A stretch of DNA of 64,000 bases from Warburgia ugandensis (taxonomy: Eukaryota; Streptophyta; Magnoliopsida; Canellales; Canellaceae): NCBI GenBank assembly GCA_035236585.1, contig CP141137.1:50366057-50430056 (forward strand). The letters are read 5' to 3'. Position numbers and translations under genes: made by a program. The notes beneath the pieces were generated by a model that saw nothing but the letters and a program-made list of their open reading frames with translations, did not search any database and was not told where the DNA came from. The stretch's first letter is position 1; every line of letters starts with the position of its first letter. Positions 1 to 12,396 of this stretch are shown one piece after another.

Positions 1-863
1 TTTTCATGAGCTTTGCAAAATTGCCATTTTGTAAGTTTTCATACTCCTTCCTTGTTAGTTTTCTCAAAATTTTGATATTAACTCTTCTTTGTTTCTCTCT
101 GTTAGTACATTATAACAAGACTTTGTTCGTAATTTTTTGCACAAAAATCTCTAAAATTGATTGTTCTAAATAGAAGATATTGAGAAGAAGAAGACCAAGT
201 CTTAGATTTCCAATTTCATTCAAAAAGGCATCTAACGAAGAGCTTAAGGTCTGCTACTTGTCACTGTTCGGTTGAACAATAACAGTATTTTGCTTATATT
301 TTAAACTTGAATTTTTTTATTAAATTTATTATATTTTTAATTGATCTAGAGCATTGATTACGTTCTAATTTGAAGAGTTTTATGTCAACTTTTAGTGAGA
401 AATCTAAGTTTAAATTGTTGAATTTCATTGGAAAGACTTAATAGGTATTGTTGACATGTTGGTGAACATGATATGTTTGAGATTGAATATCTCATATTGA
501 TTGGTTTTTTATTGAAATGTAACTATAACATTAGATTTCTTATTATTGAATTGTGTTAGATACCTAAGTTTCAATGAAACTTTCTATCGAAAAATCATTG
601 AATTTAGTGGCCAAAGTAGTTAACTTAATCAAGTTTGCCAATGTGAGGTAGCAGATTTGTTAGAAAGTATTAAGAGAGAGAAATGGAGAAGGGTGATATC
701 GGAATTTCAAAAAAATAATAGGGAAAGAGGATGAAAAACTATATAATGGTAATTTTGCAAAGCCCATAAAAACTTAATGGAAAATTTACACAAACAGGAA
801 AAATGTTGGACTTTTTTTTGTTTGCAAAAATGCGAAAATGTAATGCATTTTTGGAAAAAATTC
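1..863. mobile_element. MULE-like long-TIR element, copy A (cut by window edge)
   Basis: The right end (about 690-863) reads into the same A/T-rich terminal sequence as the right ends at 7885-8079 and 42760-42953: GGAAAACTA..ATGG.AATTTTGCAAAG, then GTTGGACTTTTTT, GCAAAAATGC and ATGTAATG. The start of the window (GAGCTTTGCAAAATTGCC) is the inverted copy, so the first ~100 bases of the left terminus lie outside. The interior (about 160-320, with CAAGTCTTAGATTTC, CGAAGAGCTTAA and AGTATTTTGCTT) is shared with copy C but not with copy B. No transposase ORF is present. The class is inferred from copy B, which has a 9-bp target duplication. Confidence 0.6.
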
Positions 864-1029
864 AAGTTTATAAACGTCTATTTTTTATCATCAAAAGCCA
901 TTTTTTCATGCTAGAACCATCTAATCCACATGCTTTCTAGAACACCAAGATATCCAAAGTCAAAGCAATCGGGTGAACATATTCCATCATCCAAATGGGG
1001 CTTTCTTCGTGCAAACAAGTGCCTTGAGA

Positions 1030-1213
1030 CCAAGCGCTTTATATAGAGAATTTTTTTAACATCCTCTACAGTTTTTGCATGTCCTAAATGGAGAATCCTA
1101 TTGTTTGATTTTTACGATTTTTGGGGGACGAGACCTACTAGATGGTAATATGAACTGCTAAATGTTGTGCTCCACAAAGAAATGTAAATCTATACTACAT
1201 TGTCGTGGACTAA
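1030..1213. other. Decayed DNA next to LINE remnant
   Basis: Bases 864-1213 between the MULE-like copy and the LINE remnant contain no ORF, RNA or repeat that I can support. The later part may be further 5' sequence of the decayed LINE. Confidence 0.3.
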
Positions 1214-1720
1214 ATGTCTCTACTATTACCAAGTAATTTGAATTGGTGCTTGGAAAAGGCCAAAAGAGAGGCAGTAATAGTGGACAAAAAAAGCATAGAC
1301 TTAACTTCTCTCCGTTCAATTGCACAAACACATAGTGCCTGGACCATTTGGAAGCTCGAAATGATCTGGTTCATTACAGTAAAAATCTGGATCTGGAGTG
1401 GCTATGGAAGCAAAGAAAGTTAGATGTGCGTGAAATGGCTAATGGAGGATGATGTTAGTTGTTTGTTTACTTGGGAACAAAGTAACACTCTAAACGAAAA
1501 GCTTAGAATAGCATCAGAGGGAGGGGATATAAAACTTTATATTATGAATGCATGCAGGTGAAGTGGTAAACACCCAAACTAGGAATGATCAAACTTGATT
1601 TTGATGGGGCACCCGGGGCAACCCGGGTCTAGCTGGAGCAGGTGGAATATTAATAGACTAGCAGGGAAAATCTGTTGCTGCTTTCAACTATTTCCTAAAT
1701 CTGAATTTTAACGTCAACTC
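1214..1720 (+). pseudogene. L1-like LINE remnant: C-terminal RNase H region
   Basis: Two blocks resemble the 3' end of plant L1-type LINE ORF2 proteins. Near 1340-1420 the translation gives a W(T/H)(I/L)WK type block. At 1573-1605 the frame reads PKLGMIKLDFDGA, the usual start of the LINE RNase H domain, where D in LDFDGA would be the first catalytic Asp. The reading then hits a stop, and the continuation (GNPGLAGAGGIL, then QGKSVAAF) is found one frame over at about 1617-1690. The frameshift and stops make it a pseudogene. Recognition is by motif only, and the extent upstream of 1330 is uncertain. Confidence 0.55.
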
Positions 1721-1783
1721 TTTTGTATCAAATGATTAAGATACGGCCCAATAGTACTTTCCTATTAATGAAGTGGTTCCATC

Positions 1784-1786
<3 letters not shown>

Positions 1787-1847
<61 letters not shown>
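1787..1847. repeat. (CT)n microsatellite
   Basis: About 30 uninterrupted CT dinucleotides. On the plus strand they give a meaningless Leu-Ser run in an open frame at 1723-1911, which is not a gene. Confidence 0.97.
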
Positions 1848-1850
<3 letters not shown>

Positions 1851-1911
1851 TGCAAATTCGGGAAGTAAAAAAAGTCTTCTCTTACCTTTCTTAATATTTT
1901 ATTTTCAATAA

Positions 1912-2855
1912 AACTCTATAAAAGAAAAAGAGAAGCAACAGAATATTGGTGGTGGGGCTCAAAATAAGATGAAGGAAAGACTAACGGTGAAAAAAAGTTT
2001 AATAGTCTTAAGAATAAAGAAAAGTGCATTGGCCCAATCATTAATTTACTAGCCATGAGAACTTCCAAAGGTTGTTTTGCTAAGATTTCTGGTTTTGAAG
2101 ATTTTTTCTTTCTTGATTTCAAAAGTTTGAGGCTTTTTAGATATTTCCTCTTCGTTTGTTCAATCTTGGCTCTTTGAGACCTTGATTGTTCTTCAAGTTT
2201 CTTAGGCTCTTGGATACCTAATACTTGTAGTTCCAGATAATCATATCCTCAGAGACTCAGATTTTAAAACAAGTTTCTCTATTCTCTAAGTCTGGAACTT
2301 GTAATTTCTAGATTCTCATGCTCTTTGAAACTGCAGATCTATGTGATACCTTTTCTCCGAGAGATTATTGTATTAGTTGAATTGACAAAAAATTGATTTT
2401 TTTTTTTTTGTTCTTAATGCTACTCATTTATTTATTTTTTAATTTTTAAGGCATTTATGAATTGAATGTTGAAGATAGAGCTGTTGTATCCTTGCAAGAC
2501 ATTAAAATTCTAACTTAAAGTTTTGGGATTTATAGGGGTTTGGGGAGGTCATTGCTGCTTTTTCTGATCTAGTTATTTTGTTTCAAGAAGTTTGAGAGCT
2601 ATAAATGTCTCTGTCCTAGAGCTCTGATGAGACTAACTATGTTGTCATTTGGAAGAGAGCCTCTTGGTGGTGGGGATTATAGCACACATCAACATTATGA
2701 TAGCACCCATTAGAGAGAAGCTAGGATGTCATAATATTTAGAAGGTATAAAAATACTAAAATTGAAATAAAAATGTTGACAAAACAATTCTTAATAAAAT
2801 ATCTTGTTTAATACGTATAAAAAGTTCAACATTTTAGATGCTACAATCATATATA
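1912..2855. other. No recognisable gene
   Basis: A/T-rich sequence with poly-T at 2399-2410 and no supported coding potential on either strand. Short open frames here lack any family motif. Confidence 0.5.
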
Positions 2856-3122
2856 GGTTTTGACCCATTCATCTCATTGCTATAGGTTTTGATAACTATT
2901 GTTCACATAACTATTTGTTCAAATACTGTGAGAATTGGATAACTCTAGCACTTGAACATTTGTATTTTTATCATAAGAAACATATGGTTAGAATTTTTGT
3001 ATAACGATGGTGTAAATTCAACTCCCAAAAATATGATTTTATAATGCTAGAATCATCAAATCATCATAAGTTTACTATTTATCCAAATCCAAACTAATGA
3101 GATGAAAGTGTCAAATCTAAAG
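2856..3122. repeat. Possible MITE-like inverted repeat
   Basis: TTTTGACCCATTCATCTCATT at the left (about 2858) is matched in inverted orientation by AATGAGATGAAAGTGTCAAA near 3094-3113. Arms of ~30 bp with mismatches enclose about 200 bp of A/T-rich sequence. The core ATCTCATT is also the core of the clearer inverted repeat at 31034-31246, so these may be one MITE family. No target duplication was identified. Confidence 0.35.
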
Positions 3123-3794
3123 GTGAAGCCCCTCAATGCCAAATGTTGGATGCTTTGGCTAAGGACCACTTAGGGCCTTTGGCCTAGCATGTCTTATAAT
3201 TTACTTACTATCGGAATGCTAGTGTAGAGGGTGACAACACCTGATAGCTATATTGTTCATTTAACTCCCCCAATTTTTTATATCTATTGGCCCAAAAATC
3301 ATGCCAAAAAGGAACCAATAGCATCCAATGAACAGTGTTTTGATTCATTGAATCCAAATAATTGCCTACAGAGAGTTTCTAACCATCCATGTCGAGAACC
3401 ATGAAAGCACCCTTTCTTGAAATGCTTGAGGTGCCATTTTAGTATAAGATTTGTGCCAAAAGATATCCAGAGCTAGGGGAGTTAGATGGATGACATTTAT
3501 CAATGGTATGTAGGGCCCACCATAAAAAAAAAAGTGGAGGAGCTACACAATTTTGGGGTATATTTTCCTACTGTATACTAGCCTTCCTCTACTTACTATA
3601 TTATAAGAACTTCTCCCAGGGTTGACTAGATTATGAATTCAATGACTAGAACAATTCTCCCTTCAGTTAAAAAGAACAAACCTCTGCCAACAAATGTCTA
3701 GTGTAGATAGTTGCAAACAACTCTACATCTTCCCTAGAATATGCTTGATCACTTGTTTAAGCCGTCTCTTTCCTCTTTTGCTGGATCAAAATCC

Positions 3795-4550
3795 TTCAAG
3801 TTAGAATCCTTTGTTATCTCAAGGACTTTTTGTTTGGTGGGACCCATTTGGTCAAGTCCTCAATTTCTGAGACTCTTTGAGTTGGTGAGGCCTGTTTGAG
3901 TCCTTATGGTATCCTTTCAATTGTGGGGTGTAATTGGGCAGTGTCATTGATTTTTGGGACTTTTTAAGCTACTGTGGCTCGTTCAACCAGAGTCTTCATT
4001 TTTTTATGACCCTTCAAACTAGTAGGACCTATTTAATTAGAATCCACGTTTTATAAGGCTGCTCGAATTGGCCATCTTCTTTATTTTTAAAGATTTTTAG
4101 TGCTGGTGGGTCCTGCTCAGTGTGGTTCCTTATTTTCTAGGACTCTTCAAGCTATCAGGTTTGTTCGATTGGTGTACTCATTTTTTGAAACTCTTCAAGC
4201 TAGTTAAGTCCATTCAACTAGAGTTCTTGTTTTCTAGGACTCTTTGAGCTGGTGGGCACTGTATATTGTTTGGCTAGTGTCTATATTTTCTGGGACTCTT
4301 TGATCTAGCAGGCTCATTTGGTTAGAGTCCTTGTTTTTAAGACTATTTGAGATAGCAAAGCCCATTCAACTAGTCCTTATTTTCAAAGACTCTTAGAGCT
4401 GTAGGGCTCGATTTGTTAGAGTCCATGTTTTTTAGACTCTTTGAGCTATGAGGTCCTTTTAACTAGAGTCCAATATTTGCAGGATTCCTCAAGCTACTAG
4501 GTCCATTTAGATTGAGTCTAATATTCATGGGACTCTTAGATCACTAAACT
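3795..4550. repeat. Degenerate minisatellite, period ~48 bp
   Basis: About 13-15 imperfect direct units whose consensus starts GGACTCTTTGAGCTAGTAGG and continues with TCCATTCAACTAGAGTCC and TTGTTTTCTA. Clear units begin near 4139, 4188, 4237, 4288, 4338, 4386, 4433 and 4481, with length varying from 45 to 56 bp. Units differ by 20-35 percent by eye, so the array is old. It is flanked on the right by the GTGGGTCCCAC-rich sequence at 4.8-7.25 kb, which may have the same origin. Confidence 0.75.
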
Positions 4551-4872
4551 TCTACTTGTCTCAAAACTCTAAGGTTAGAAGCCTTGGAAATCTTTGGCTA
4601 TAAGATCTTCGATTAGATTTGGCTGTCTTTCAGACTATAGGACTTTGACTAAATTTAGAAGTCCTAGTCGTGAGATCCATTTGCATTCAAGGATTCTAGT
4701 GGGATGGATAATGATAAGAAGATTGGTTACATAGTTTGGATACCAATTAGGGCTCATCTACTTTTCTTTTTACTTGGAACCACTTTGGTGGAGTGAGCAC
4801 CCCCACCATTACATCAATGGTCCGCTTAACCATTTTCAAAAAATTAAGCCCGAGACATCAATTAGAGTCTGC

Positions 4873-5046
4873 TTAAACATTTTTAGAAAAGCAAGTATTT
4901 TGGGTACAAAATGGGTCTCACTTGTTTCTTCCTTTTTTTCTTTTTTATTGTTTTTGCAATTAAACATTTTTAGAAAAGCAAGTATTTTGGATACAAAATG
5001 GGTCTCACTTGTTTCTTCCTTCTTTTTTTCCTTTTTCAATGACCAA
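4873..5046. repeat. 87-bp direct tandem duplication
   Basis: The block starting TTAAACATTTTTAGAAAAGC occurs at 4873 and again at 4960, each copy followed by AAGTATTTTGG, TACAAAATGGGTCTCACTTG and TTTCTTCCTT. The copies are nearly identical over ~65 bp, with differences only in the poly-T part, so this duplication is much younger than the surrounding array. Confidence 0.85.
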
Positions 5047-7250
5047 GTGGACCCCACTTTGCATAGTTGGCCTTTTTAATCTAAATCCTTATCATTTCGA
5101 AGGTTTGACAAACTTGGACAAGTGGGTGGACTTTCCATTTAATCAAAGACGGGGTCCACTTATTTATGAAATTTGATAAGAAGAGAGTCTCTTTTGTGAT
5201 TTTAACTCTTTCAATACGGACTCATTTTGGAGGAAAATGGGGTCCCCTTAGGTATATGCCAAATGGAACCCATCTTGGTTATCATTGGGATTACTTCACA
5301 TATCAAGAAGAGTGAATCAAGCAGACTTTCTAATGTTTGATGAGTGCTACCTCATAATGTTAAGTCAATCGAGAAAAATGGGGTCCTGCTCTCAGGGCAT
5401 AGCGAGCACTACCGAGAGAGAGAGAGAGAGATTATTGAACTCTTGAGAGAATGATAGTAAAGTTCTCTCTTGAAAATGATAGGGTTTCATTATATATTTC
5501 TTTCCTCACGATAAAGTAGGAAGAGAGAAGAATGAAAACGTGAAACAAAAGAGAGGAAGTGGGCTGGAGAGAGATATCTACGAGAGAGTATGAGGGAAAA
5601 CCAAATGAAAAGGGCTGAAATGAATCCCATTGGGCTAGACCTGAGGAGGAAAGAAAGGAGTAAATTGGGTCCCATTGAGACTTGAGCACTCTGTTTATAA
5701 TAGGCAGTCCAATGTGTCCTCATTTTGCTTATTTTTTATTTAGAATTTAAGTTCCTACCATGAGAAACTTAAGTTAAAAAGGTTAAATGTACCTGCTTCT
5801 AATGAGGGACATTTGAAACCCTTGACAGCGCCTAGTTTATGATGGACTGCCCAAGGTAGACTCCAACTTTTTTTTTTTGCTTAGGTGCTTTAAAGGATGG
5901 GGCTCTCAGGTTGGCATATTTGTCTCATTTTAAACCTTGGGTGCCCAGTTTGTGATAGGCTGCCCAAGGTGGAATCCCTTTTTCATTTTTCCTTGTAGGA
6001 GTTTGAAAAGATAAGACTCCTAAGTAGGGCTCATTTGTCTGCTTTGCCAAAAGCTTTTTTATAGAAAATAGGATGCATAGTTTCATGTGATACCCTTCTT
6101 CTTCTTCTTTTTTCCTTTTCTCTATTTTTAAAAAAAGGTTTTATAGATAAAAGGAAGCCCCTAAGATGTTTTTTAATGAATGAGTCCCACTTGCTAATAA
6201 GAGTGGGCCTCACTGCAGTGTTTGAGGCTTACAAATATTCACTGTTTTTCTTTCTCAGGAGAATATTGAACACTAGAGAAACCCTATTAGACTTTTGGGT
6301 GACCAGAGCCCTCACTTGTGAGTGTGGTGGGTCCTATTTCTAGTCTTTTGAGAGACCTATAATTCTCTCTTGTAAAGATCTTTGATGATAAACACAGACT
6401 TATCAAGAAACTAAACATAAAGGCCTCTCTCTCTCTCTCTCCAGGAGAGTCCTAAACATTTTAAAACCCGAGGGAAAGCTCGTGGGGCATTTTATATATT
6501 TTATTTTATAAATTAGTCCAAGTTGTAACCAAGGTGGGTCCCACTTGAAAGGTTATTGAAACATGGTGTGAAAATGGGTCTCATTTATTTTGAACAAAGT
6601 GGGTTCCATTTCAAGAGAACTCCAAATGACTTACTAGCATAGGACTCTCTTTGAGATAGTCCTGAATGTTTTTTTGCTAGAGAAAACTCCATAGTAGAGG
6701 CATTTTGTCTTAGTAGTGAAAATAATAGGAATGGATCCCACACTTGTAGGCTAAGTGAGTCCATTCAACAAATTTTGACTTTAAAGATAGAAATTTTATT
6801 GAGATAGTCCAGGATATTTAACCTAGAGAAAACTCACAAGTAGGTCGTCTTCTTGTTTTGAAGTAAATGGGCCTCACTTCATAGGCTATGCTGGTCCTAC
6901 TTCAAATTTTCTTAGTTGTCCTAGAAATAGAAACAATTTAGAGCCATAAAATCATTCCGAGATAATATTACTGTTTCCAATACAAGGAGGACCCCACATG
7001 TGATTTTTTCTTTCCTTTATATTTCATTGAGGATGGGGCGCACTTGTTCTAGATAAAATGACTCCTATTTTAATGTTTTTGAAACATGGGGACTTAGACA
7101 ATAAGAAAGGACTCTCATAAGAGAATCCTTTTAATATTGAGAGTGAGCTCTTTTTATAGGAATTTTTTTGTTAGGTGGGCCCCCTTTTTTTAAAATAAAG
7201 TGGGTCTCATTCTAGGTTATTGTATTGCAATTTTCTTCTCCAAAAATTTG
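5047..7250. repeat. Old array rich in GTGGGTCCCAC-type motifs
   Basis: Recurring blocks such as AAGTGGGTCTCACTT, TGAGATAGTCCTGAAT, TAGAGAAAACTC and CCCAGTTTGTGATAGGCTGCC reappear at ~115-160-bp spacing (for example 5831/5948 and 6655/6800). I read this as a heavily diverged tandem array. Inside it are (AG)n at 5413-5430, (CT)n at 6425-6441 and (TA)n at 7262-7282 just beyond. No supported gene. Confidence 0.45.
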
Positions 7251-7426
7251 GACAAGACAACATATATATATATATATATATAACATTATAGGCCCCGTGA
7301 GGGGAATTTTTTTTATTAATGGAGGGAGGGATAAATTAACAAAATTTCCTTTAATGCACTTCTAACTAAAGTCCACTTAGGGCAGCCTAGCATTCCTTAA
7401 ATTATAAATAGGTATGCTGAATTAAA

Positions 7427-8088
7427 TAGTTTTAAGGGTTTTTTTTGTAAAAATACCATTATATTTTGACATTTTAGCAAAAAAGTCCAATATTTTCTCA
7501 ATTTTACAAATTTGCCATTAAGTTATCATGAGCTTTACAAAATTACCCTTCTTCTAGTTTTCCATTCGCTTTCCCTATTAGTTTTTACTAAACCCTAATA
7601 TTATCCTCGTTTAACAGACCTCCTACCTTATGCAACAGATTCCCCCTTCTAGCAGCTACTGTTTCTAGCTTGTCAACCACCGACAACCCCTATTTTTGGC
7701 ATATCCCACACCCGGGGAGTGCCCCCCGCCAACCAGCCCACTTCCAATCCACTCTCCTTGATTCTCGATGCATGATCGGTAGCCCTTGCCCTATGTGCAC
7801 CCTCACCTAATCAGCCGTGTTACCTTGCCTCTCCCTCACAATCCCTATTTTGGATGCCTCCCCTCGGGGCACACACATTTGTCTCTGAGGTAGTTGGTTT
7901 GTTAGACAAGGATAATATTAGAATTTGATAAAAACTAGCAAGGAAAGAGGATGGAAAACTAAGAGAATGACAATTTTACAAAGTTTTATGTAAACTTAAT
8001 GGAAAATTTATAAAATATAAAAAGTGTTGGACTTTTTTGCAAAAATGCCAAAATGTGATGGCATTTTTGCAAAAAAGCCTAGTTTTAA
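7427..8088. mobile_element. MULE-like element, copy B, with 9-bp TSD
   Basis: The element body is 7436-8079 (644 bp). It is flanked by a perfect 9-bp direct repeat TAGTTTTAA at 7427-7435 and 8080-8088. The two ends are inverted repeats of about 190 bp: the left starts GGGTTTTTTTTGTAAAAATA and the right, reverse-complemented, starts GGCTTTTTTGCAAAAATGCC. The 9-bp duplication with very long TIRs is the hallmark of Mutator-like elements. No transposase ORF fits, so it is non-autonomous. The ~260-bp interior (about 7625-7890) is much more GC-rich than the ends and differs from the interior of copies A and C. Confidence 0.85.
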
Positions 8089-8559
8089 TCGTTTAATAAA
8101 CAAGCCTAGCAGGCAATACTATCAAGTCATATCAGCTCTTCCTCTCCAAAAGAAAATACCATCAAAGTCATTCGGGCCCTTACTAGGAAGATGCATCTGC
8201 AATCAAGATGGCTGAATTTTGTACGGCATCAAAGGGCAAATTGCATTGTTTGTTTTCATTCTCAAAGAGATACCTCAACTACAAGATATAGCCCAACAAA
8301 ATTAACACCTCCTGTCTTGATTTGATGATGAGACCTAAACCCAGCTACACCATTCAAGACCCTAAGATCACTGGATCAAAGTAAATTCAGCAGCAATGGG
8401 ACAGATCTACAATATCCTGTTTAGAGTAACATACTTGATGATGTCCCGCAGGCCCCACTTGGATCTTGGACCATGGAACAAGGTGACAATCACTGTCTTT
8501 TTGGATTTGACTTTTGCTTAATCATCTCTGTCCCCTAATGGACGGCTAAACTCAAGAGC
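8089..8559. other. Intergenic sequence before the RS-like gene leader
   Basis: No gene motif on either strand. This is the likely upstream region of the plus-strand gene whose leader begins near 8.6 kb. Confidence 0.4.
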
Positions 8560-8726
8560 CCAACCGGTTTTCAAAATTCGCAAAGTAGAAGCATCCCGAT
8601 CGCCGTGCGTAATGCGCGTTCCCATTTATTTCTCGCGTGTCTTCAACGGGGCGGGCATTTGCGGAATGAACAGCGAACCCATCTGCCTTTCCCATCTCGC
8701 TCGCTCAGCGCTCCCTTTCTCTTCAG
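8560..8726 (+). promoter_or_regulatory. Probable promoter-proximal region and first (leader) exon
   Basis: GC and CpG content rise sharply here relative to the surroundings (CGATCGCCGTGCG, AATGCGCG, TCTCGCGTG, ACGGGGCGGGC). This is followed by a CT-rich leader ending CTCTTCAG|GTATTTT at 8726/8727, a good donor context. Downstream sequence is T-rich and intron-like. An ATG at 8667 opens a frame running to the splice site, but it does not join in any way I can verify to the coding exon at 18812. The pairing with that exon is inferred from strand and the absence of any other plus-strand gene between. Confidence 0.45.
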
Positions 8727-9775
8727 GTATTTTCCACTTTTCTTGTCTTCTTCTTTCTTGATTGATTATTTGCATGTTTAGAGCTTCCTGATTTGGTTCT
8801 TTGCTTCTTTAGGGTTTACTCTGTAGATTCTTTTCTTGATGTTTTTGTGTTTTTCTTAGGTATGATCTTTATTGGGTTCTGTGGGTGCTTCCTGTTTAGA
8901 GGATTTCTGGGATTTGCATTGCCAGTTTGAAGTATGGCGCTCTATTTCGGATTTCTTGATGAAATTGTGTTTTAGGGTTTTGTTTTGTTTTTCGTTTTGT
9001 TTACTGAAGGTGCTTTTTCTCCATTCTCGTGCTTTTTTTTGGTTCTCTTTTATCTAGGGCTTTAGGCGTCGAATTTATCTTTGTTTTCCTTTTGTAGGAT
9101 TTGTAACGCCCCTTTTTGTATGTCGCACTGCCTTGCAAAATCAGGGGTTTCCCTAGGTGAATCTTGGATTTAGGGTTTGGTTTTCAACGTATTATTATAT
9201 GTTCGGATGCCCTTTTTCTAGTGACATGCCTGCCACTATTTCCTGTGTTAATTGAAGGTTTAAGGGGCAGTAGCTTCTTCCATCGAGATTCGGTCCTGAT
9301 CTTTTGAAATTTTTGTCGATGAGGTCTTGGATCTAGGTTTCTCCTCTGTCGCGCAGTTCAACTTGCAAATTTTCTCCGTGTGCTTTTTCTTTCCGTTTTT
9401 TAGGTCTGAGTGTATAACATGGCACTGTATTATTTACCCTTAAACGTTGCTATTTTCTGTTGTCTTTGTCTGGTGTGTTTCGTTTCTCAGGAGATTCTTA
9501 TTTATCTATGAGGGTATTGTAGACCTGAAACATCAGCTTATTTCCTGTAACCCTGCTTCTTTTAAATTTCCGTGCTTGCAAGTCCTTTTTCTTCATATCC
9601 CATTCTTTTTGGACAATTCTGTTCTTGATTGTCCCCACCTTTAGGGTTGCTAGTATCTGACGTAGCTAAGCTTTTGCATTTTTCATGCGTTTTAATGAAG
9701 TCTGCTAGATGACTTTGTTTTTCAGTCCTTGTATGCTACTCATTATTTTATGTAATATATGGGTTCATGCTGCAG

Positions 9776-9837
9776 TCCAAGTAGTCGTCTGGCTTGCTTT
9801 TGCATGCTATAGAGGAGCCAGCACTTCAAAATTTATG
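9776..9837 (+). other. Candidate extra leader exon
   Basis: CATGCTGCAG precedes 9776 and GTAAGTCATG follows 9837, giving strong acceptor and donor contexts around a 62-bp block with balanced base composition. It fits a non-coding second leader exon of the RS-like gene. Splice-site context is the only evidence. Confidence 0.3.
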
Positions 9838-11870
9838 GTAAGTCATGGTCAAGTAATGGATGCATGAGCACTGAAACTAGCAAATTTTTTTTTATTGGAC
9901 CAGCATATTCCAACCATAATTGAGAAATTTTGAGGGCTGTTACCTGCTTATTAAGAAGAATGCCTTCTTCTGATTCACACACTGCAAAAATGGCCTATTA
10001 ACCTGTTTGTGCCCAACTGTGCAGCCATTTATTTGGCTGACAGTTTAGGCAGTTGCCATCAACAGTTCTGGTAGGTGCACTGGTGACCATCAACATTAGT
10101 TTATGGATGTCATCTTGTAATGGAGAAGTACCACCTTTCCACTTAATGTTTCAGTCTTGAGGAGCTTCTTGCACAGATAAATATATCACTGATCATAATG
10201 CTTGACAATCATCTACTTTTTGGAATGGGAAAATTCCTCATCCCACTGTGCTGTTTAAAGAAGGGGCTTTTACGTATCTTCTTTATTTAATTGTAGCGTT
10301 TTCTGTTTGATCACTGCATCATTATTTGTAATGTGGGAACTCAGTGTACTAAACAGAAAGAGAGTGTGCAAAGCAAGATTCTTCTTTCTTATTCTTAAGC
10401 AAGGTCCGTGCTAATCGTCTTATTCTTCATTTTGGTGGTTTCACAGATCTTCATATGGAGAAACTATATAGGTTTTCTCTTTGCGAGTAAGGCGGGTGTG
10501 GGTTACATATACCACAAATCTTTGCATAAGGTAAGAAACCTGATTTCATTTTCTCATTTTTGTTTATTCTTACATATAAAGATAGATGTTGAGCTCATCG
10601 CCTCTATGAACTGAATTGCTCCTTTGTAAATATTAAATGGATTACATCTCTAGAACTGTAGCATTGAAGTAGAACTCACTTGTAAGTCCACAAAATCTTG
10701 TGTATAAAATTGAGTAAGGGCATAATTTAGAGCAAAACTAGGCACTTCCATTATGTAATTGAATGTCTCTATTGCTAGATTGTGCAAATATCTAGTCATC
10801 CATATTGATATCTTTTGGGATGTCTATGATACCTGTGGCAAATATAATAAAGTGTTTGAATTGGGTGGTCTAGAAATTTGATAAGGAGGAATGCTTTCTA
10901 ATACAGAGCATAGCTCCAGCTACGATATTGTTGGGTGCTCAAAAACACAGTAAGGGGGGTTTATTTAACGACACATGTGTCATATGTTCTGTGATATCTT
11001 GCATGATATCTGAGATATGTAATATTTGTTCTGTGATATCTCTGATGCCTCAGATATGAAAAACATGCCTCTCAGATATCATAGTTAAATAAGCTGCATT
11101 TCTGACATATGTCATGATATCAACCAGCACCTAAATATTCATCAATGATCTGGGCCATTCATCTGTGTCATGATATTCTCAAGGCCTAGGGATTTTATGG
11201 TAAAAGTACACGAGATGATAAAAGTACACGAGGAGCCCAGTTTCTTCAATGATTTGGGTCATTCATCTAAACCATCTTGCCACCTGGGCTTTCCCTTGCC
11301 TTTTGTGAAGTGCTATTGCTACTGCTGGTGTAACATAATCTTTACATAGCTTATGGTTCTCTTTTTGAAATGATGAACCCTCACAATGCAATAGACACCT
11401 TGTATAATACTAATCACCGTTGTGTGCCTGTATCTGTTACATTTGATGAAGTTTGGAAAGGTCAAATTGGATGGACTATGAATAGCTTATGCTGCGTATC
11501 ATCAGAGATTTTCTGAATAATTATTGAATAGAATAAATAAATTCCTTCTTCCACTAGCAAGAAGTTATCCATACACTGTCAGACTAGCAAAGCAAAAGGG
11601 CAGTCTAAGAAGTAATATGCATAGGACTGATTTACATCAAACCCCGCCACAGCAAATGCTATTGTTAACAAATAAACAAACAAAAACCAGAAACAAAATG
11701 AAAAATAATGTGTACAAATTTGGGATGCACAAGCATGGAAATGATTCTGGACCTCGTAAAAACTTCATCTCGTAGTATGTACAACAGAGTTGTAGATTCT
11801 CAATATTTCTGCTTTGTCAGCTTGAAAGAAGAGCTTTTGGAAGCAAAGTGGGCAGTCAGTCCACTGTCAT

Positions 11871-12396
11871 AGAGTAGTGTGGTCGGAGGATGGGGATGAA
11901 ATATGAAGATAATCCATCTCCGTCCTTGTGCTTCCAATCAAAACAGAACATACACAAATGACACGTTGGACTAGATCTAGATAATGCAAATTTTGTGCAT
12001 GAAGTGATCCATGTTGCTTGTTTCACCATAGTGACAAGACGCTACTGTTGAGAAAATCACTAGAATGATTTGGGGATGGATCTCTGATAAATGTAAAATC
12101 CTGTACCTGTAATGGGAGGTGGATCAGGGTCTCTAGTAGCATGCAATATAGTAGTCCCAGAAGTCAGAGGTATCAATCTGCAAATCTCCGATGCTATGCT
12201 ACTTGCACTTTGAGCAGACAAATCCTGCACCAATGAAATCAAGGATGAGATTGTGCAAACGAAAAAAACAAAAGGAGAAACCAGAAATGTACCATATGAG
12301 TACCTTAAACATAATGGCATTTGCAAAAAGTGTGAGAGTCGTGAACATGGTGTAATTGATGGGAGAAACAATTGCAGTAATAAAAGTATCCAATGC
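11871..12396 (-). pseudogene. Captured 3' exons of a NIPA-type Mg2+ transporter gene
   Basis: Plant NIPA proteins are multi-TM magnesium transporters. Exon 12396-12304 (93 bp), bounded by TTTTTCAG and GTACTC, encodes a block with ALDTFITAIVSPINY and TMFTTLTLFANAIMFK, close to the conserved ALDTFNTA..SPIYYVMFT..T..AS.IMFKDW region. Exon 12234-12107 (128 bp), bounded by GGTGCAG and GTACAGG, encodes DLSAQSASSIASEIC and LTSGTTILHATRDPDPPP, matching the following segment of the family. A third block near 11937-11871 reads WKHKDGDGL..YFI.ILR, resembling the C-terminal tail. The 5' two thirds of the gene are absent. Splice sites are preserved, so it was captured as genomic DNA. Sequence down to about 11500 may be its 3' UTR. 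Several family residues are changed, as expected of a decaying fragment. Confidence 0.65.

Noticed and set aside
1723..1911. 62-codon frame with a long Leu-Ser run
   Set aside because: Translation of a CT microsatellite.
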